From the NCBI GenBank assembly GCA_025175895.1, contig CM046006.1, forward strand, positions 66,732,288 to 66,796,287: DNA of 64,000 nt. The letters are read 5' to 3'. Below the pieces are notes generated by a model. That model was given only the letters and a program-made list of their open reading frames with translations, did not search any database and was not told the DNA's origin. This document shows, in pieces, positions 1 to 11,466 of the stretch. A program made the position numbers and the translations under genes. The stretch comes from Wurfbainia villosa. Its lineage: Eukaryota; Streptophyta; Magnoliopsida; Zingiberales; Zingiberaceae. Within the stretch, counting starts at the first letter, position 1. Each line of letters begins with the position of its first letter.

Positions 1-1556
1 AAGCACTTCACCTCAAATCACCCCTAGAATCACTCAAGAAACCATTGCCGAAATCCTCCACCAACATCTCCTTTTATGCCTCCGTGCGACCTAGATTTCT
101 GCCTAGAAATCAACTTCCCAAAGGCACCAGTCGACTGCCTAAAGTGTCACTGTCTCACAACAGACTTGATCCACATTGGCATTTCAGCCAACGAATACAT
201 TGGCAGTTGACTTCCATTACCAGTAGTCGACTGCTAAGCTCCTAGCCGACTGATTAGTCGGCTATCGAGCTTTCTATGCTCGTGGCTACAAACAATAGTC
301 GACTACTTAAGGCCAATCAACTGCCCCAATCTGGAAGTCGACTGCCAAGGCCACTCAGTCACAATTGACTCTCGACCAGTGGACTGGTCATAATCCCAAT
401 CGATTGCTCAGAGTCGACTAGCTGCCAAGTGTTAAAATACTCGACCAATCGACTGGTCCATAATCCTAGTCAACTGTTAAACCTCAACCATGAGGTTTTC
501 TCCAAGTATGATCCCCTCATACTTGCTAGACAACCCTTAGACTAGACCTAAGTCTTCTAGCCACTTCCATCAGTCTCATGCCTATCAATCCCTCCAAGTC
601 ATCCATGACTTGTTCATCCATACTCTAGCCTTCAGGTGCTTCCATCAGCTATTGTCATGCTAACTGAGTCTACATCGCCAAAGCACATTTTAGCTTACGT
701 TGCCAAGACACACGCTTGAACTTTACGCTGCCAAACATTGGAATTATGCTGCCAAGACTACTGCTTGGACTTTACGCTGCCAATACTCATTTTTGGACTC
801 TCCATACCAAGACCCATGCTTGGACTTTCCAATTGCCAAGTACCCAAGACTTGGACTTTCCATGCCAAGTATACAAAACTTGGACTTTCCGATTGTCAAG
901 TGTCTCACTTGGACTTCTCCATGTCAACCATATAGTCAACCCATTGTCAAACAATGGTTAACTAGTTGTCAAACATCAAAATACTACTTGAGTCAAACTT
1001 GAGTCTGGTCAATCGTGACCTGGGCCAATTGCACAAACACCTTGGACTTCCTTGCCAAGGTTCGCTTGGACTTTACGCTGCCAAGACTACATTCTTGGAC
1101 TTATACTACCAAGACCTCACCCTTGGACTTTCTTGCCAAGATCCATTTGGACTTACACCACCAAGATTACATGCTTGGACTTTACGCTGCCAAAACCACT
1201 TTCTTGGACTTTCCCATTGCTAAGCCTCAATGCTTGGACTTTCACCGTCAAGACTACACACATGAACTTATATGACCAAGACCGTTCTTGGACTTTCCAA
1301 TTGCCAAGTATCCAAACTTGGACTTTCCATTGCCAAGACCATTCTTGGACTTTCTATGCCAAGTATCCAAACTTGGACTTCCAAGGTTGATTGCTCCACC
1401 AATCTCCCCCATATGACTTTGAATATGCCAATCATCCACTAGTCATATGGTCAAAACATATTGTCAAACAATGATCAAACCCATTGTCAAACATCAAAAC
1501 CCTACTCGACTCCCAGTTGAGTTTGGTAAACATTGACCTGGGGCCTATTGCACTAA
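1..1556 (-). repeat. Element A 3' LTR, truncated by the window start
   Basis: Minus-strand LTR of the A family. Its inner edge (GATTGCACCAACA in sister copies, CTATTGCACTAATA here) is followed by a reversed PPT (TATCCCCCTTTTTGATG). It matches solo LTRs 2068..18878 and 60011..61653 in order: a segment rich in AGTCGACT palindromes (about 125..470), a TGAGGTTT motif near 490, a minisatellite (about 700..1390) and the terminal GACCTGGG segment. The outer end lies left of the window. Confidence 0.8.
695..1390. repeat. LTR minisatellite, about 27-bp CTTGGACTTT units
   Basis: A degenerate array of units built on CTTGGACTTT..TGCCAAGACC. Each unit pairs CCAAG with CTTGG across a short loop, so single units could form small hairpins. 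The same array type recurs in every A-family LTR (3100..3475 and 61045..61440) and, in looser form, in the LTR of E (44560..44790). The short ORFs called across it are by-products of repetition. Confidence 0.85.
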
Positions 1557-1839
1557 TAATATCCCCCTTTTTGATGTTTGATAATACCTTTAAGTTAGGC
1601 TAATAATAATCCAAACTTAACTCTTCCAATGCCAAAGCATAGTGAAGATTTACCTAACTTAAACCTCACTTCTCCCTTTTGGCATACATCAAAAAGCCTA
1701 CTAAGGCTTTCAATGTTTCATCTCCCATGAGATCTTACATTCTCCCCCTTAGTTCAAAGTCATCTAGGATGTCTTCACTCTTCTTAGTGATAAATCTCAT
1801 ATCACTAAATGAGAGACAATCCATAATAAAGGTACCTAA
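1557..1839 (-). other. Element A internal 3' end with repeated PPT motifs
   Basis: Non-coding. On the minus strand it holds several polypurine tracts (seen here as TCCCCCTTTTT near 1560, CTCCCTTTT near 1673 and TCTCCCCCTTAG near 1740) just upstream of the 3' LTR. Clustered PPT copies are a published hallmark of Sireviruses. Element B is inserted at 1840, and the same internal region resumes at 41300. Confidence 0.7.
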
Positions 1840-2067
1840 TGTTGGTGTAGAGAGCATCACTTCTTAGTTTTAATGTATGAACCATAATTAAAGTTAAGAT
1901 CAACTTGTGTTTTAATATGCATGTTAAGTGTGCAAGCTTAACAGGAAACTCCTACTAGGTCTTGTTGACCGAAAAACTTGACAGATCATGAGGACCGAAC
2001 ATCAGGCAAAAAGCCCAGATGGGTCAGGAGATCGGACATTTGACATGAAGACCGATTGGGTTAGGAG
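1840..2067 (+). repeat. Element B 5' LTR, first piece
   Basis: Begins TGTTGGTGTAGAGAGCATCAC and aligns with the 3' LTR start at 23619. The copy stops at AGGAG (2063..2067), the TSD of the solo LTR inserted at 2068, and resumes at 18884 after AGAAG (18879..18883). Confidence 0.85.
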
Positions 2068-2173
2068 TGTAGGATCTTCGGTGAGCACTAGAGGGGGTGG
2101 GGGTGAATAGCGTGTTCGTTCAACAACGAAATTCGATTGTGTTCATCTCTACACTTCGTTAGTATGTGCAATG

Positions 2174-2175
<2 letters not shown>

Positions 2176-2268
<93 letters not shown>
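2176..2268. repeat. (AT)n microsatellite, about 46 units
   Basis: An uninterrupted alternating AT tract inside solo LTR A2. Translations through it give Ile-Tyr repeats on both strands and are not genes. Confidence 0.97.
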
Positions 2269-2270
<2 letters not shown>

Positions 2271-3099
2271 AACACCACCACTAAACCAAAAACACTCATT
2301 CTCGACAACAAGTCGGAGGCGGAGAAATGTTGTACAAGGATTACAAAAGTAATATAAATGAAATACACAAAAATACGTAAAGAAAACTTTAAAAATGCGC
2401 TTTTGGATGCTTGCTTGTTTGGTTGCTTGAGCTACACTTGGAGACCCTGGATTGCACTAGCAAATCGTCTCAAATTGCCTCAAAGAACCATGCCAAAGAT
2501 CTCCTCCATGAGCTTCTTTTATAACCTGGTTCCTCACCTAGCAATTGATTGCCATAAGTCCCTAGTCGACTGTCAATAGTGTTGTTGTCTCACAACGGAC
2601 TTAATCCACGTCGGCATTCAAGCCAACGGATACACTGGCAGTCGACTACCATTACCCATCAGTCGACTAACCAATCGGCTACCAAGCATTATGCTTCTGC
2701 AACCTTGACTAGCAGTCGATTGCCATCCATAGCCGATGCTGCTCATCGATCGCCTAATCGTAGTCGATCGCCAAGGCTATTTTCGCGATTGAACACCGGC
2801 CGATCGTCATAATCCCAGTCGATTGCCCAGAGTCAACTCAGTTGCCAAGTGTCAAAACACTTGACCAATCGACTAGTCCAAAGCCCCAGTCGATTGATAA
2901 CCTCAATCATGAGGTTTAACCACAAGTATGATTCCCTCATGCTTACTAGATTACCCTTAGCCTAGGCTTAAGCCTTCTAGCCACCTCCATCAGCCTCACA
3001 CCTATCGGATCCCTCTAAGTCATCCATGACTTGTTCATCCATGCGCTAGCCTTCAAGTGCTTCCATCAACTATTGTTATGCTAAGCTGGTCTACACTGC

Positions 3100-3475
3100 C
3101 AAGGCACATTTGGACTTGTGCTGCCAAGACTACCGCTTGGACTTTACGCTGCCAAACCATTGGACTTATGCTGCCAAGACTCCCGCTTGGACTTTTGCTG
3201 CCAATATCAACCCTTGGACTTCCCTTGCCAAGCCATGTTAGACTTTCCATTTGTCAAGACTCAAGCTTAGACTTTCCCTTACCAAGACCCATGCTTGGAC
3301 TTTCTATGCCAACCCATGTTGGACTTTCCAATTGCCAAGACTCAAGTTTGGACTTTCCCTTGTCAAGACCCATGCTTGGACTTTGCATGCCAAGTACCCA
3401 GGACTTGGACTTTCCATGCCAAGTACACAAGACTTTGACTTTCTATTACCAAGTGTCCCACTTGGACTTCGCCAT
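3100..3475. repeat. CTTGGACTTT minisatellite in solo LTR A2
   Basis: Same unit type as at 695..1390, with shorter spacing between units. It occupies the same relative place in the LTR, between the TGAGGTTT motif and the LTR end. Confidence 0.85.
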
Positions 3476-3928
3476 CATATGATCAACCCCATGTCAACCA
3501 TATAGTCAACCCTGTTGGTGCAGTAGACATCAGATAATCGAACCTGAGTTTTGATTATGGCAAAGACCCAAAGTTAAGATCATATTGTTATATAATGAGC
3601 TTAACCAAGTGTGCAGGAATAGTTAAGTTGAGCTGAAGGACAGCGACACCCGAAGAATCTAGAGTCGGGCAACTATGGTGGTCGGCCGACACTGAGAGGA
3701 CTTCAGAAAAAGCCGAAGAACCTAGGTGGAGACCGGAAGCAAAGCTACAAGTCACAAAGGACCTAAGGTAAGCTCGTGTGTGTGAGTGAAGGTAAGGTCG
3801 GGTCCTCTTTATGGGGATGTCCTTAGACGGCGATCCGACTAAGACTTCACATGGAAGGTCTAGGTCGAGATCAGACGATAAGTGGCAGTCAAATTTACCT
3901 TCATTACTTTCATTTTGAGCTAACTTGT

Positions 3929-5103
3929 TGTAGGGTCGAGGTTAGTATGATGGTAGTCGTTCATAATCGTCTACAATAAACGTTAGTGCAAGCAGAAAAA
4001 TACAAAGCAAAGACAATTAATAACAAACACAAAGATAAACAAACAATTCACTAACACTGCAATGTAACATGGTTCACGGCTGCGCCGCTAATCCACGGTC
4101 CGATTCATCCATGGTGAATCACTCCGCAACCAATCCACTATTGGTCTCTCCTTTGCACCAAGCTAGGTGGAGGTAACCCTTACAACTCAAGAATACTCCT
4201 TTTACAATAGATGTGAAAGAAACTAGAAGAAGGAGATTAACACTTGTGGAGCACTTGGATGATAGTTTGGAACATAAGCATTAGCCATCCAAAAGCCCAC
4301 ACCCTCTCTTTTTATAGAGAGGGCTGATTTCTTCCCGTTGGCCGCCATCAGTCGACTGCTGCCCTTGGTAGTCGACTACCGCTACTACAACGACCTCCAA
4401 ACACGTCAGATCTCGACTGTTGTAGTCCAACGGAACCCTTGGCAATCGACTAATGTATCCATTAGTCGACTGATGCCTCCGTGTCGTCTTCGGCAGTGCG
4501 TCGCGATCGCTTTCATCGGCCGATCGCCACCTTTGGCGGCGATGATGGTCTGGATCAGCCATTCCATGGCAATACGCTGCCAAAACCCATCAGTCAAACA
4601 CCAGTCGAACCCCGTTCGACTCAGAGCAGTCGACTGCCATTTTATGGTAGTCGACTGATGTTGAGAAATCTCATCCGACACTTAGCCAATTGGACAAGTT
4701 TCACCTAAGCATACTACCCCGTCCCGGGTTACATTTGCTCACTCTCATCCCTTGGAGTCCCTCGTCTTTGAAGTTATCTTCGTCCGGCCACATCCCTTGG
4801 ATGCGCCAAGCACATGACTCTGCAGCGCCATCCTTCGCGTCTCGCCCTGAAGTCTACTTCCTCCGGCTTCACTCCAATCTCCTCATCCGGCGGTCCCTCG
4901 GATGCTCCAAGCGCACGGCTTCCGCAAAGCCATCCTTCACCAACTAAAGGACCGAGTAATGAGAGGTGAAACTCGCCAATGATCCATGTGCGAATTACTA
5001 AGTCCTGCAAAACTCCAATGCACATATCAAATCACAATAACAACCTAACTTAAACCCTTTGCCACACACATCAAAACCATATCACGGGTTGATTGCACTA
5101 ACA
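3929..5103 (-). repeat. Element F 3' LTR
   Basis: TGTAGGGTCGAGG to GATTGCACTAACA, 1175 bp, abutting a reversed PPT (ATCTCCCCCTTTTTGATG) at 5104. It contains GTCGAC palindromes (4347..4660) and, on the minus strand, a TATA box enclosed in a short palindrome at 4303..4322. Confidence 0.9.
4303..4322 (-). promoter_or_regulatory. TATA box inside a 7-bp palindrome
   Basis: CCTCTCT and AGAGAGG flank a 6-base core that reads ATAAAA on the minus strand. The identical arrangement occurs in all four LTRs of this family (8719..8738, 45611..45630, 49868..49887). It is probably the LTR promoter core; the palindrome could also form a stem in DNA or RNA. Confidence 0.7.
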
Positions 5104-5860
5104 ATCTCCCCCTTTTTGATGTGTGGCAATTCGTTTAAGTTAGATAAAAACATTTGATAAAATATTAAGGAAGGAAAGCATGTAAATAACATGATTAGCA
5201 ACTCTCCCCCTTAATACATGAAACTCCCCCTAAATACATTCCCCCTTACTTAAACATATATCTTTCTCCCCCTTTGACACCATAAAAAAGATTAAACAAA
5301 GTTTATATGACATGACATCAAGTCTAGAGAGAAACAAAAAACCATAAACAATCAAAAACCTGATAAAATTAGGTTACTATGCTCGCAGATGCATATCGGT
5401 CGATCATTGCTATCGATGGCAATAAATCAGGTTTTCTAATTTTCTGGACGAAAGTCAGAAATGCACTATAAATTCTAGAAAATTTGAAAAATCATGAAAT
5501 TTGGGGAACATATTTCTTTTAAGATCCTTTATCAATGAAAAATAAATTTTCATAAAAAATCATTATATTTTCAAGGATTTTCCAAAAATCCAAAAGTTTC
5601 AAAATCAACTAGGTTTTTGATCAAGTTAGTATCACTTTTAACACCTAGTTTTGCTTTAAATTATTTCAAAACATGAACACACAGATTTTAAAGTAAGAAA
5701 TCGTTTCGAAAACATATGAAATATCCAACCATGATCTTTGGGCAATATGTCTATGAATTAAACATAAGTCTTCCCCATGATTGGTCTATTATTGCTATTT
5801 TGACACTTTAAATGACCATCTAAATGCCATAGGCATTAGTGGACCATGAGTATCATCCTA

Positions 5861-5916
5861 ACATCTCACCCATGCTAAGTTTTTAATCAAGGTAGCCTAT
5901 GGTGAGTGTGAGATGT
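5861..5916. repeat. Conserved inverted repeat, 9-bp arms
   Basis: ACATCTCAC and GTGAGATGT enclose about 38 bases. The inner flanks CCAT and ATGG can extend the stem. Equivalents lie in A (42106..42170), T (48256..48309), E (53387..53451), D1 (11296..11357), D2 (25861..25922) and D3 (33540..33601), and in the gag-pol spacers of B and the D elements. Confidence 0.85.
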
Positions 5917-6234
5917 ATCCTAAAGGTATTTGTATATACTTAACCTTCAATTTTATGCAATTCTACCCAAGGTTAAGTATCTTCCTAACAACTCACATGA
6001 TCATAAAGACATATATAAATTAATTTCACATCATGAAACACATGTATTCATCAATTTATAATCATGCATTAGGTGTGTAAGCATGATAAAAGGTAAAGTA
6101 TCACCCAAAGCATGATTTAAACCCTAATGCCCATGACTATGTGCCAAATATCAAGATCATAAATCATGATTGCAAACATGTATAACAATTACATCAATTA
6201 TCATGATTTAGGCATTATTATCTATTTTTGGGCA

Positions 6235-6450
6235 CATTATCATCACCCAACACTATGCTAAAAATGTATAGATCATAAGTATCACTTAACACTAAGTGTT
6301 GAGCATGACTTAAACTATTTAAGGGTGCATTATCATCACCCAACACTATGCTAAAAATGTATAGATCATAAGTATCACTTAACACTAAGTGTTGAGCATG
6401 ACTTAAACTATTTAAGGGTGCATTATCATCACCCAACACTATTTCAAAAA
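6235..6450. repeat. 93-bp tandem duplication, about 2.3 copies
   Basis: The motif CATCACCCAACACTAT starts at 6241, 6334 and 6427, giving an exact 93-bp period. The sister element T has only one copy of this stretch (near 47920), so the duplication is private to F or its lineage. Thirty-one codons per unit makes a repetitive shadow ORF; it is not a gene. Confidence 0.9.
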
Positions 6451-6515
6451 TTTGTCCCGCCATCCTAAGTCAATCAAAAACATAAGATATAGATATTGAC
6501 TATCCTGGGGTTTTC

Positions 6516-8243
6516 CTAACCCTTAAAGATGGATTTTGGAACCCAAAATAAGTTCTTCCCTATTGGGTTTACTAAATATTTCTTAGGGATCCATTTTCTA
6601 GCAATTGTCTTATTTTTGCTTTGGCCCCTAGCAATCAAACATTTATAGGCCTTTTCATTAGTTTTCCCCTTATATCCTAGGCCTTTCTTATTGAAACTTG
6701 CCCTTTGGCTCCCTATAATCATATTAAGGGTGTTGGAGCCTATGGTGAATTTTTCTAGGGCCTTGGTTAAATGATATACTTTCTCTCTTAAAGCCCTATT
6801 TTCTTCTATGCATGCATCATTTACATCAAAGGGCATATAGTCATGTGAGCATGCATTATCAAGGCCAGAAACATTATCATTAACATTTGAGCATGCTTTT
6901 TCTAATTTTTCTTCTAAGTCATTAATTTGATCTAGCATGCATTTGTTCTTTTTCTTTGCCCTAAACAAGTCCTTAGTGAGGCTAGAAATCATGGAAACTA
7001 TTTTACTTGGTGAGAGGTTCATTACCATAGTTTCCATGTCTTCTTCTTCTTTGGATGAGGATGGTGAAGAAGCTCCCCCTTCACTCGAGCTCTCCTCACT
7101 TGAGCTTGCTTCTTCATTTTCGGAGGAGGAGGAGTCTAGGTAATCAAATGCCATTAGGGCAAGGTTTGAGTAGACATGTTCTTCCTCTTCTTCAGATGAG
7201 GATGATGAAGAGGGATCATCCCATGTCTTTGCCTTTAGTGCTTTGACTTTTCCCTTTTCCTTGGCCTTCTTCTCCTCTTCCTTCTTCTTGCTCCCCTTCT
7301 TCTTCTTCTTTTCTTCTTTCTTTCTCTTCTCCTCTTTTCTCTTGTTCAAGAGGGGACAATTATCCCTTATGTGTCTCTCTCCTTGGCAATTGTAGCAAAT
7401 TATCTTCCTCCTTGGTCTTCTTCTCCTATCATTAGATTTATTAAATTTAAAACCTTTTAATGCACGCCTTACCCTCCTTACCATATAAGCTTCTTCCGTG
7501 CTATCCATGGAGGAGGAGGAGGAAGCTTCATCGGAGGAGGAGGAAGTCTCTATCTTCTTCTTCTTCCCCTTATTCGCTACTAGGACTACTCCTCTTGATG
7601 GCTTGATACTTGATTCTTCATTTATCCCTTCAAGCCTTGTCTCATGAAGCTCCATGGTTGAGAAGAACTCCTCCAAGGTGCTTACTTCTAAATTCTTCGA
7701 CATGTAGAAGGAGTCCACCATTGAGCTCCATTTCGATGACCGGGGAAAAGCGTCGATTGCTTTCATAAGCATATCCCGGTTCGAAAGTTTTTCTCCTACA
7801 CTTGTTAGCCCAATTAAAATTTCTTTGAATCTAGAATGTAAGGAGGTTACCTTTTCTCCCTTTTCAAGCTTGATATTTGTTAGTTGGGAGCGGAGGAGGT
7901 CTCTTCTTGCAAGCTTGGCCTCCGAAGTACCTTAATGAAGCTCTACTAGCTTCTCCCACATCTCCTTGACACTTGCACACTCCCCTATCCTATTCACTTC
8001 TTGTTGGGGGAGTACATTGTAGAGGTGGTTCTTGGCCTTTGAATTCGCCAAGTACTCCTCTCTTTGTCTTTTATTCCACATTGATTTCTTCAATGGCTCC
8101 CCTTCTTCATTCCTAGGCATCTCGAAACCATTTTCCATAATTAATAAAATTTCGAAGTCGGTTTCGAAGAATACCTCCATTCTCTTTTTCCACCAAGAGA
8201 ATTCTCCTTCAAACTTCGGTGGGTGAATGTTGGAGTCGGCCAT
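6516..8243 (-). pseudogene. gag: gag of element F, one in-frame stop
   Basis: Capsid/nucleocapsid protein that would package element RNA, 576 codons. The start ATG at 8243 is shared with T (MA(D/G)SNIHPPKFEGEF). The N-terminal half is a copia-type gag (DUF4219/UBN2 type: WWKKRMEVFFETDF, then KLARRDLLRSQL and DAFPRSSKW). Then come a basic stretch, one zinc knuckle CX2CX4HX4C (codons at 7356..7397, CYNCQGERHIRDNC), a Lys-rich run, Ser/Glu-rich acidic tracts, a probable coiled coil, and a C-terminus ending WVPKSIFKG. The only break I find is a TAA at 7932..7934, where T has GAA; the frame stays open on both sides. No protease or polymerase follows. Confidence 0.88.
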
Positions 8244-8292
8244 CCTTGATGTAGAGCTTGTTGCGGCTGTTAGTCCGGTGACAAGCTACCTT

Positions 8293-8305
8293 GGCTATGA
8301 TACCA
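8293..8305 (-). promoter_or_regulatory. Primer-binding site of element F
   Basis: Read on the minus strand it is TGGTATCATAGCC, two bases inside the 5' LTR. It differs at one position from the initiator-Met tRNA-type site TGGTATCAGAGCC seen in D2 and D3. Confidence 0.8.
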
Positions 8306-8307
8306 CT

Positions 8308-9438
8308 TGTAGGGTCGAGGTTGGCTGGCTAGAGGGGGGTGAATAGCCCTCAATCTTAGTATGATGATAGTCATTCGTAATCGTCTACAATAAACGTTAG
8401 CGCAAACGCAAAATACAAAGCAAAGACAATTAAGAACAAACACAAAGATAAACAAACAATTCGCTAACACCACAATGTAACGTGGTTCACAGCTGCCCCG
8501 CTAATCCACGGTCCGATTCATCCACGGTGAATCACTCCGCAACCAATCCACTATTGGTCTCTCCTTTGCACCAAGCTAGGTGGAGGTAACCCTTACAACT
8601 CAAGAATACTCCTTCTTTTACAATAGATGTGAAAGAAACTAGAAGAAGGAGTTTAACACTTGTGGAGCACTTGGATGATAGTTTGGAACATAAGCATTAG
8701 CCATCCAAAAGACCACAACCTCTCTTTTTATAGAGAGGGCAAATTTCTTCCCGTTGGCCGCCATCGATCATTCGCGCCCTTGGCGATCATTCGCGCCACT
8801 AGCGACCTCCGAACACGCCGGATCCCTACCGCTGTAGTCCAATGGAACCCTTAGCGATGACTAATGTATCCATCACCGATCGATGCCTCCGTAATCGTAT
8901 CCCGATCGGCTATAGCGGTCTGTGCCGCGGCCTTCATCGATCATTTCATTCCATGGCGATCATTCTCAAACCCATCGGTCGAACACCATTCGAACCCCGT
9001 TCGACTCAGAACAGTCGACTGCCATTTTATGACAATCGACTGATGTCGAAAAATCTCATCCGACACTTAGCCAATTGGCCAAGTTTCACCTAAGCGTACT
9101 ACCCCATCCCGGGTTACATTCACTCACTCTCATCCCTTTGAGTCCCTCGCCTTTGAAGTTATCTTCGTCCGGCCACATCCCTTGGATGCGCCAAGCGCAC
9201 GACTCTGCAGTGCCATCCTTCGTGTCTCGCCCTGAAGTCTACTTCCTCCAGCTTCACTCCAATCTCCGCGTCCGGTGGTCCCTCGGATGCTCCAAGTGCA
9301 CGTCTTTCACAAAGCCATCCTTCACCGACTCAAGGACCGAGTCATGAGAGGTGAAACTCGCCAATGCTCCATGTGCGGATTACTAAGTCCTGCAAGAATC
9401 CAACGCACATATCAAATCACAATAACAACCTAACTTAA
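8308..9438 (-). repeat. Element F 5' LTR, main piece
   Basis: Begins TGTAGGGTCGAGG with the edge signature CTAGAGGGGGGTGAATAG, and carries the TATA palindrome at 8719..8738. It stops at CTTAA (9434..9438), the TSD of D1, and resumes at 18093. Its flanks match the 3' LTR closely, but the palindrome-rich core (about 8760..9030) has diverged strongly from 4330..4660. Confidence 0.88.
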
Positions 9439-10543
9439 TGTTGGATCGAAGCAGATCGCAAGAGGGGGTGAATAGCGATAAAACCTTTTCTTTTTGTTCG
9501 TTCGTTAAAACTTGAGTAGATAATTAATTTGCAGTGGAAAGATATGCAATAAATAAAAGGAGACAAATATTTTTATTTGGTTTGTAGCCTTCAGCTACTA
9601 CTCCAAGGCCCTAGTGGTCCTTGACCACGTACGGAGGGCAAAAACACTAAAGAACTCCTCCTCGTTAGAGGTAGGAGTTAATCGATACAAAAAAAACAAA
9701 GCTTGAGGTAGAGGAACACTCCTCCTCTCCTTGTTACGATAAAAGCTCCAAGAAATTACAGTAATGAACTGAAATAAAAACTTAAACTGACGTTACAAAA
9801 AGAAAGCAATTAAAACCTAGACGTCAGAGAAGAAGCACTTCATTTTCGGAAAGTTGTAGCTTGGCGGAGGCTTTTGGAAGCTTAGAATTGATGAAGAAAC
9901 CCTATGATAGGCCCTCCTTTTATAGCCTTTGAGCCCCTTTTCGAGAGGAACCCTAGCCAATCACATTTGAGCACCACTCCCCTTGAAATGAGGTGATAAG
10001 CCTTAACTCATCGAGGCTGATCCTTGACCATCAGTCGGCTGAAGGCCATCATCGATCGTGATGGCGGCATCGATCGAATCGACCTCGACGGATCATTGTT
10101 GAGTCGAGTCCTCCAAGATGGCAGTCGACTGATGCTAGCTGTAAGACAAAGTTAGCTTAACAAAAACATTATTTCGACGACCTCCGACCGTTCGATATCG
10201 ACCTAGACCACCTATAGGATGTCTTTGGTCAGATCTACGCTTAAGATCATCCTCATAAAGAGGATACAACCTCACTTACTCTTGCACACACACGATCTTA
10301 CCTCGATACTTATTGTGTCACTTTCGCTTCTGGCCTTCCACTCGATTTCTTCAGCTCCCTCCGAAGTCACTCGAGTGTCGTCCGACCACTGCGGCTTCCT
10401 CCGGGTGTCGCTAGCCTTCAGCTCTAGCTATAGCAATTTTCTGCACACTCGATTTAGCTCGTGAGATAACGACATGAGCTTAACTTTGTATCGTTTGCTA
10501 TAATCAAAACTCAAGTTCGACTTAGGTGCCTACTGCACCAACA
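9439..10543 (-). repeat. Element D1 3' LTR
   Basis: TGTTGGATCGAAGC to TACTGCACCAACA, 1105 bp, followed by a reversed PPT (ATCTCCCCCTTTTTGATT). A TATA box (TTTTATA in plus-strand reading) lies near 9920. A CGATCG/GTCGAC-rich core lies at about 10030..10135. Confidence 0.9.
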
Positions 10544-11466
10544 ATCTCCCCCTTTTTGATTTATGGCAAACTCACATACAAAGCTAAGAAAAATAAATTA
10601 AGTTCATTTAAGAAAAATGAGTATGAAATATGCATGAATGAGCAGGAGTATATAAAAACTCTTTTTCAAGTGCTCCCCCTTGAGGAATCCTCCCCCTTGA
10701 CTGAGGGTGAGTACTTGAGAAAGAGTTTTAACACTCCCTCTTGATGTTTGCTACTAAAAAATAATTAAGTAACCGAAATTACTTAATATTGGCCATAGTG
10801 TTTAAAATTAGTTTTAAGTTAAGAAATCAAAAAATTTATTTCTTAACATTGGCCTTTACCTTCGTTTTGTTAACATAAACAAGTTAACTTAAAGTTAAGT
10901 AAATGTGTTTAAGTTAGCCTTTACTTCCATTTTGTTACCAAAAACAAATTAACTTAAAGTTAAGTAAACATTTACTTAACCTTTGGCCATATGAAAAAAA
11001 ATTTGATCCCTTAACTTTGGCCTTTTTCTCCCCCTTTTGCCATATATCGAAAAGAGTGAGGGTGTGTGGAACAACAAAAAATAAATACTAAATTTAAAGT
11101 CCAAGCATGTTCCACATTATTTTGAAAATAGTATACTGAAAATAAGCTCATCTATAAAATGTTCGACTCATATTTGGCTTGATTGATATGAAAGATCAAC
11201 CAGTCCTGGTCAGAGTCGGTTAGTATATATGATTATACTCCGTGGTTCATGGCGATGCACTAGCTCTACATTTGGAACCAGGAGTAAGGTCCTAACATCT
11301 CACTCCCATCTACGTGACTAAGTACACAAACACATTAGTCCTATGTGTTGTAAGATGTATTGGCTCCTTAAATCTATAGGTGCATGATATCTAAGGTATG
11401 TCCTATGCTAGTTCCATGAAAATTAAAAGTAAGAAATAGTAGTAAGAAAATATAATTTGTAAGTTC
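10544..11466 (-). other. D1 3' untranslated region with multiple PPTs and inverted repeat
   Basis: Non-coding. Reversed polypurine tracts appear at 10544, 10673..10700 and about 11030, a cluster typical of Sireviruses. The inverted repeat CATCTCAC (11296..11303) pairs with GTAAGATG (11350..11357); one arm base has changed relative to D2 and D3. Confidence 0.8.

Larger units (their letters stand above)
5104..6515 (-). other. Element F 3' non-coding region
   Basis: No ORF. Read in the sense direction from the gag stop it holds a 93-bp tandem repeat, an inverted repeat CATCTCAC..GTGAGATG (5862..5915), a conserved block (about 5731..5785, containing GTCTTCCCCATGATTGGTC on the plus strand), two GTCGA-type boxes (about 5396..5420), PPT-like tracts (5205..5275) and the terminal PPT at 5104. 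The same order is found downstream of gag in T (47835..49100) and in A (42810..41300). Confidence 0.75.

Noticed and set aside
700..1439. Several overlapping ORFs of 60-112 codons with Leu/Trp/Thr-rich sequence
   Set aside because: They follow the CTTGGACTTT minisatellite; the same shadow ORFs appear at 3057..3505 and 61034..61504.
2137..2368. Overlapping ORFs with long Ile-Tyr runs on both strands
   Set aside because: They are translations of the AT microsatellite 2176..2268.
4690..4947. 85-90-codon ORFs repeated at 4690..4947, 9075..9347 and opposite 45281 and 49571
   Set aside because: They are the same LTR segment of the F/T family (the CGTCCGG/CCTCGGATGCTCC region), not separate genes.
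6218..6463. 81-codon minus-strand ORF with an internal protein repeat
   Set aside because: It is a by-product of the 93-bp tandem duplication, whose period is a multiple of three. T, with one copy, has no such ORF.
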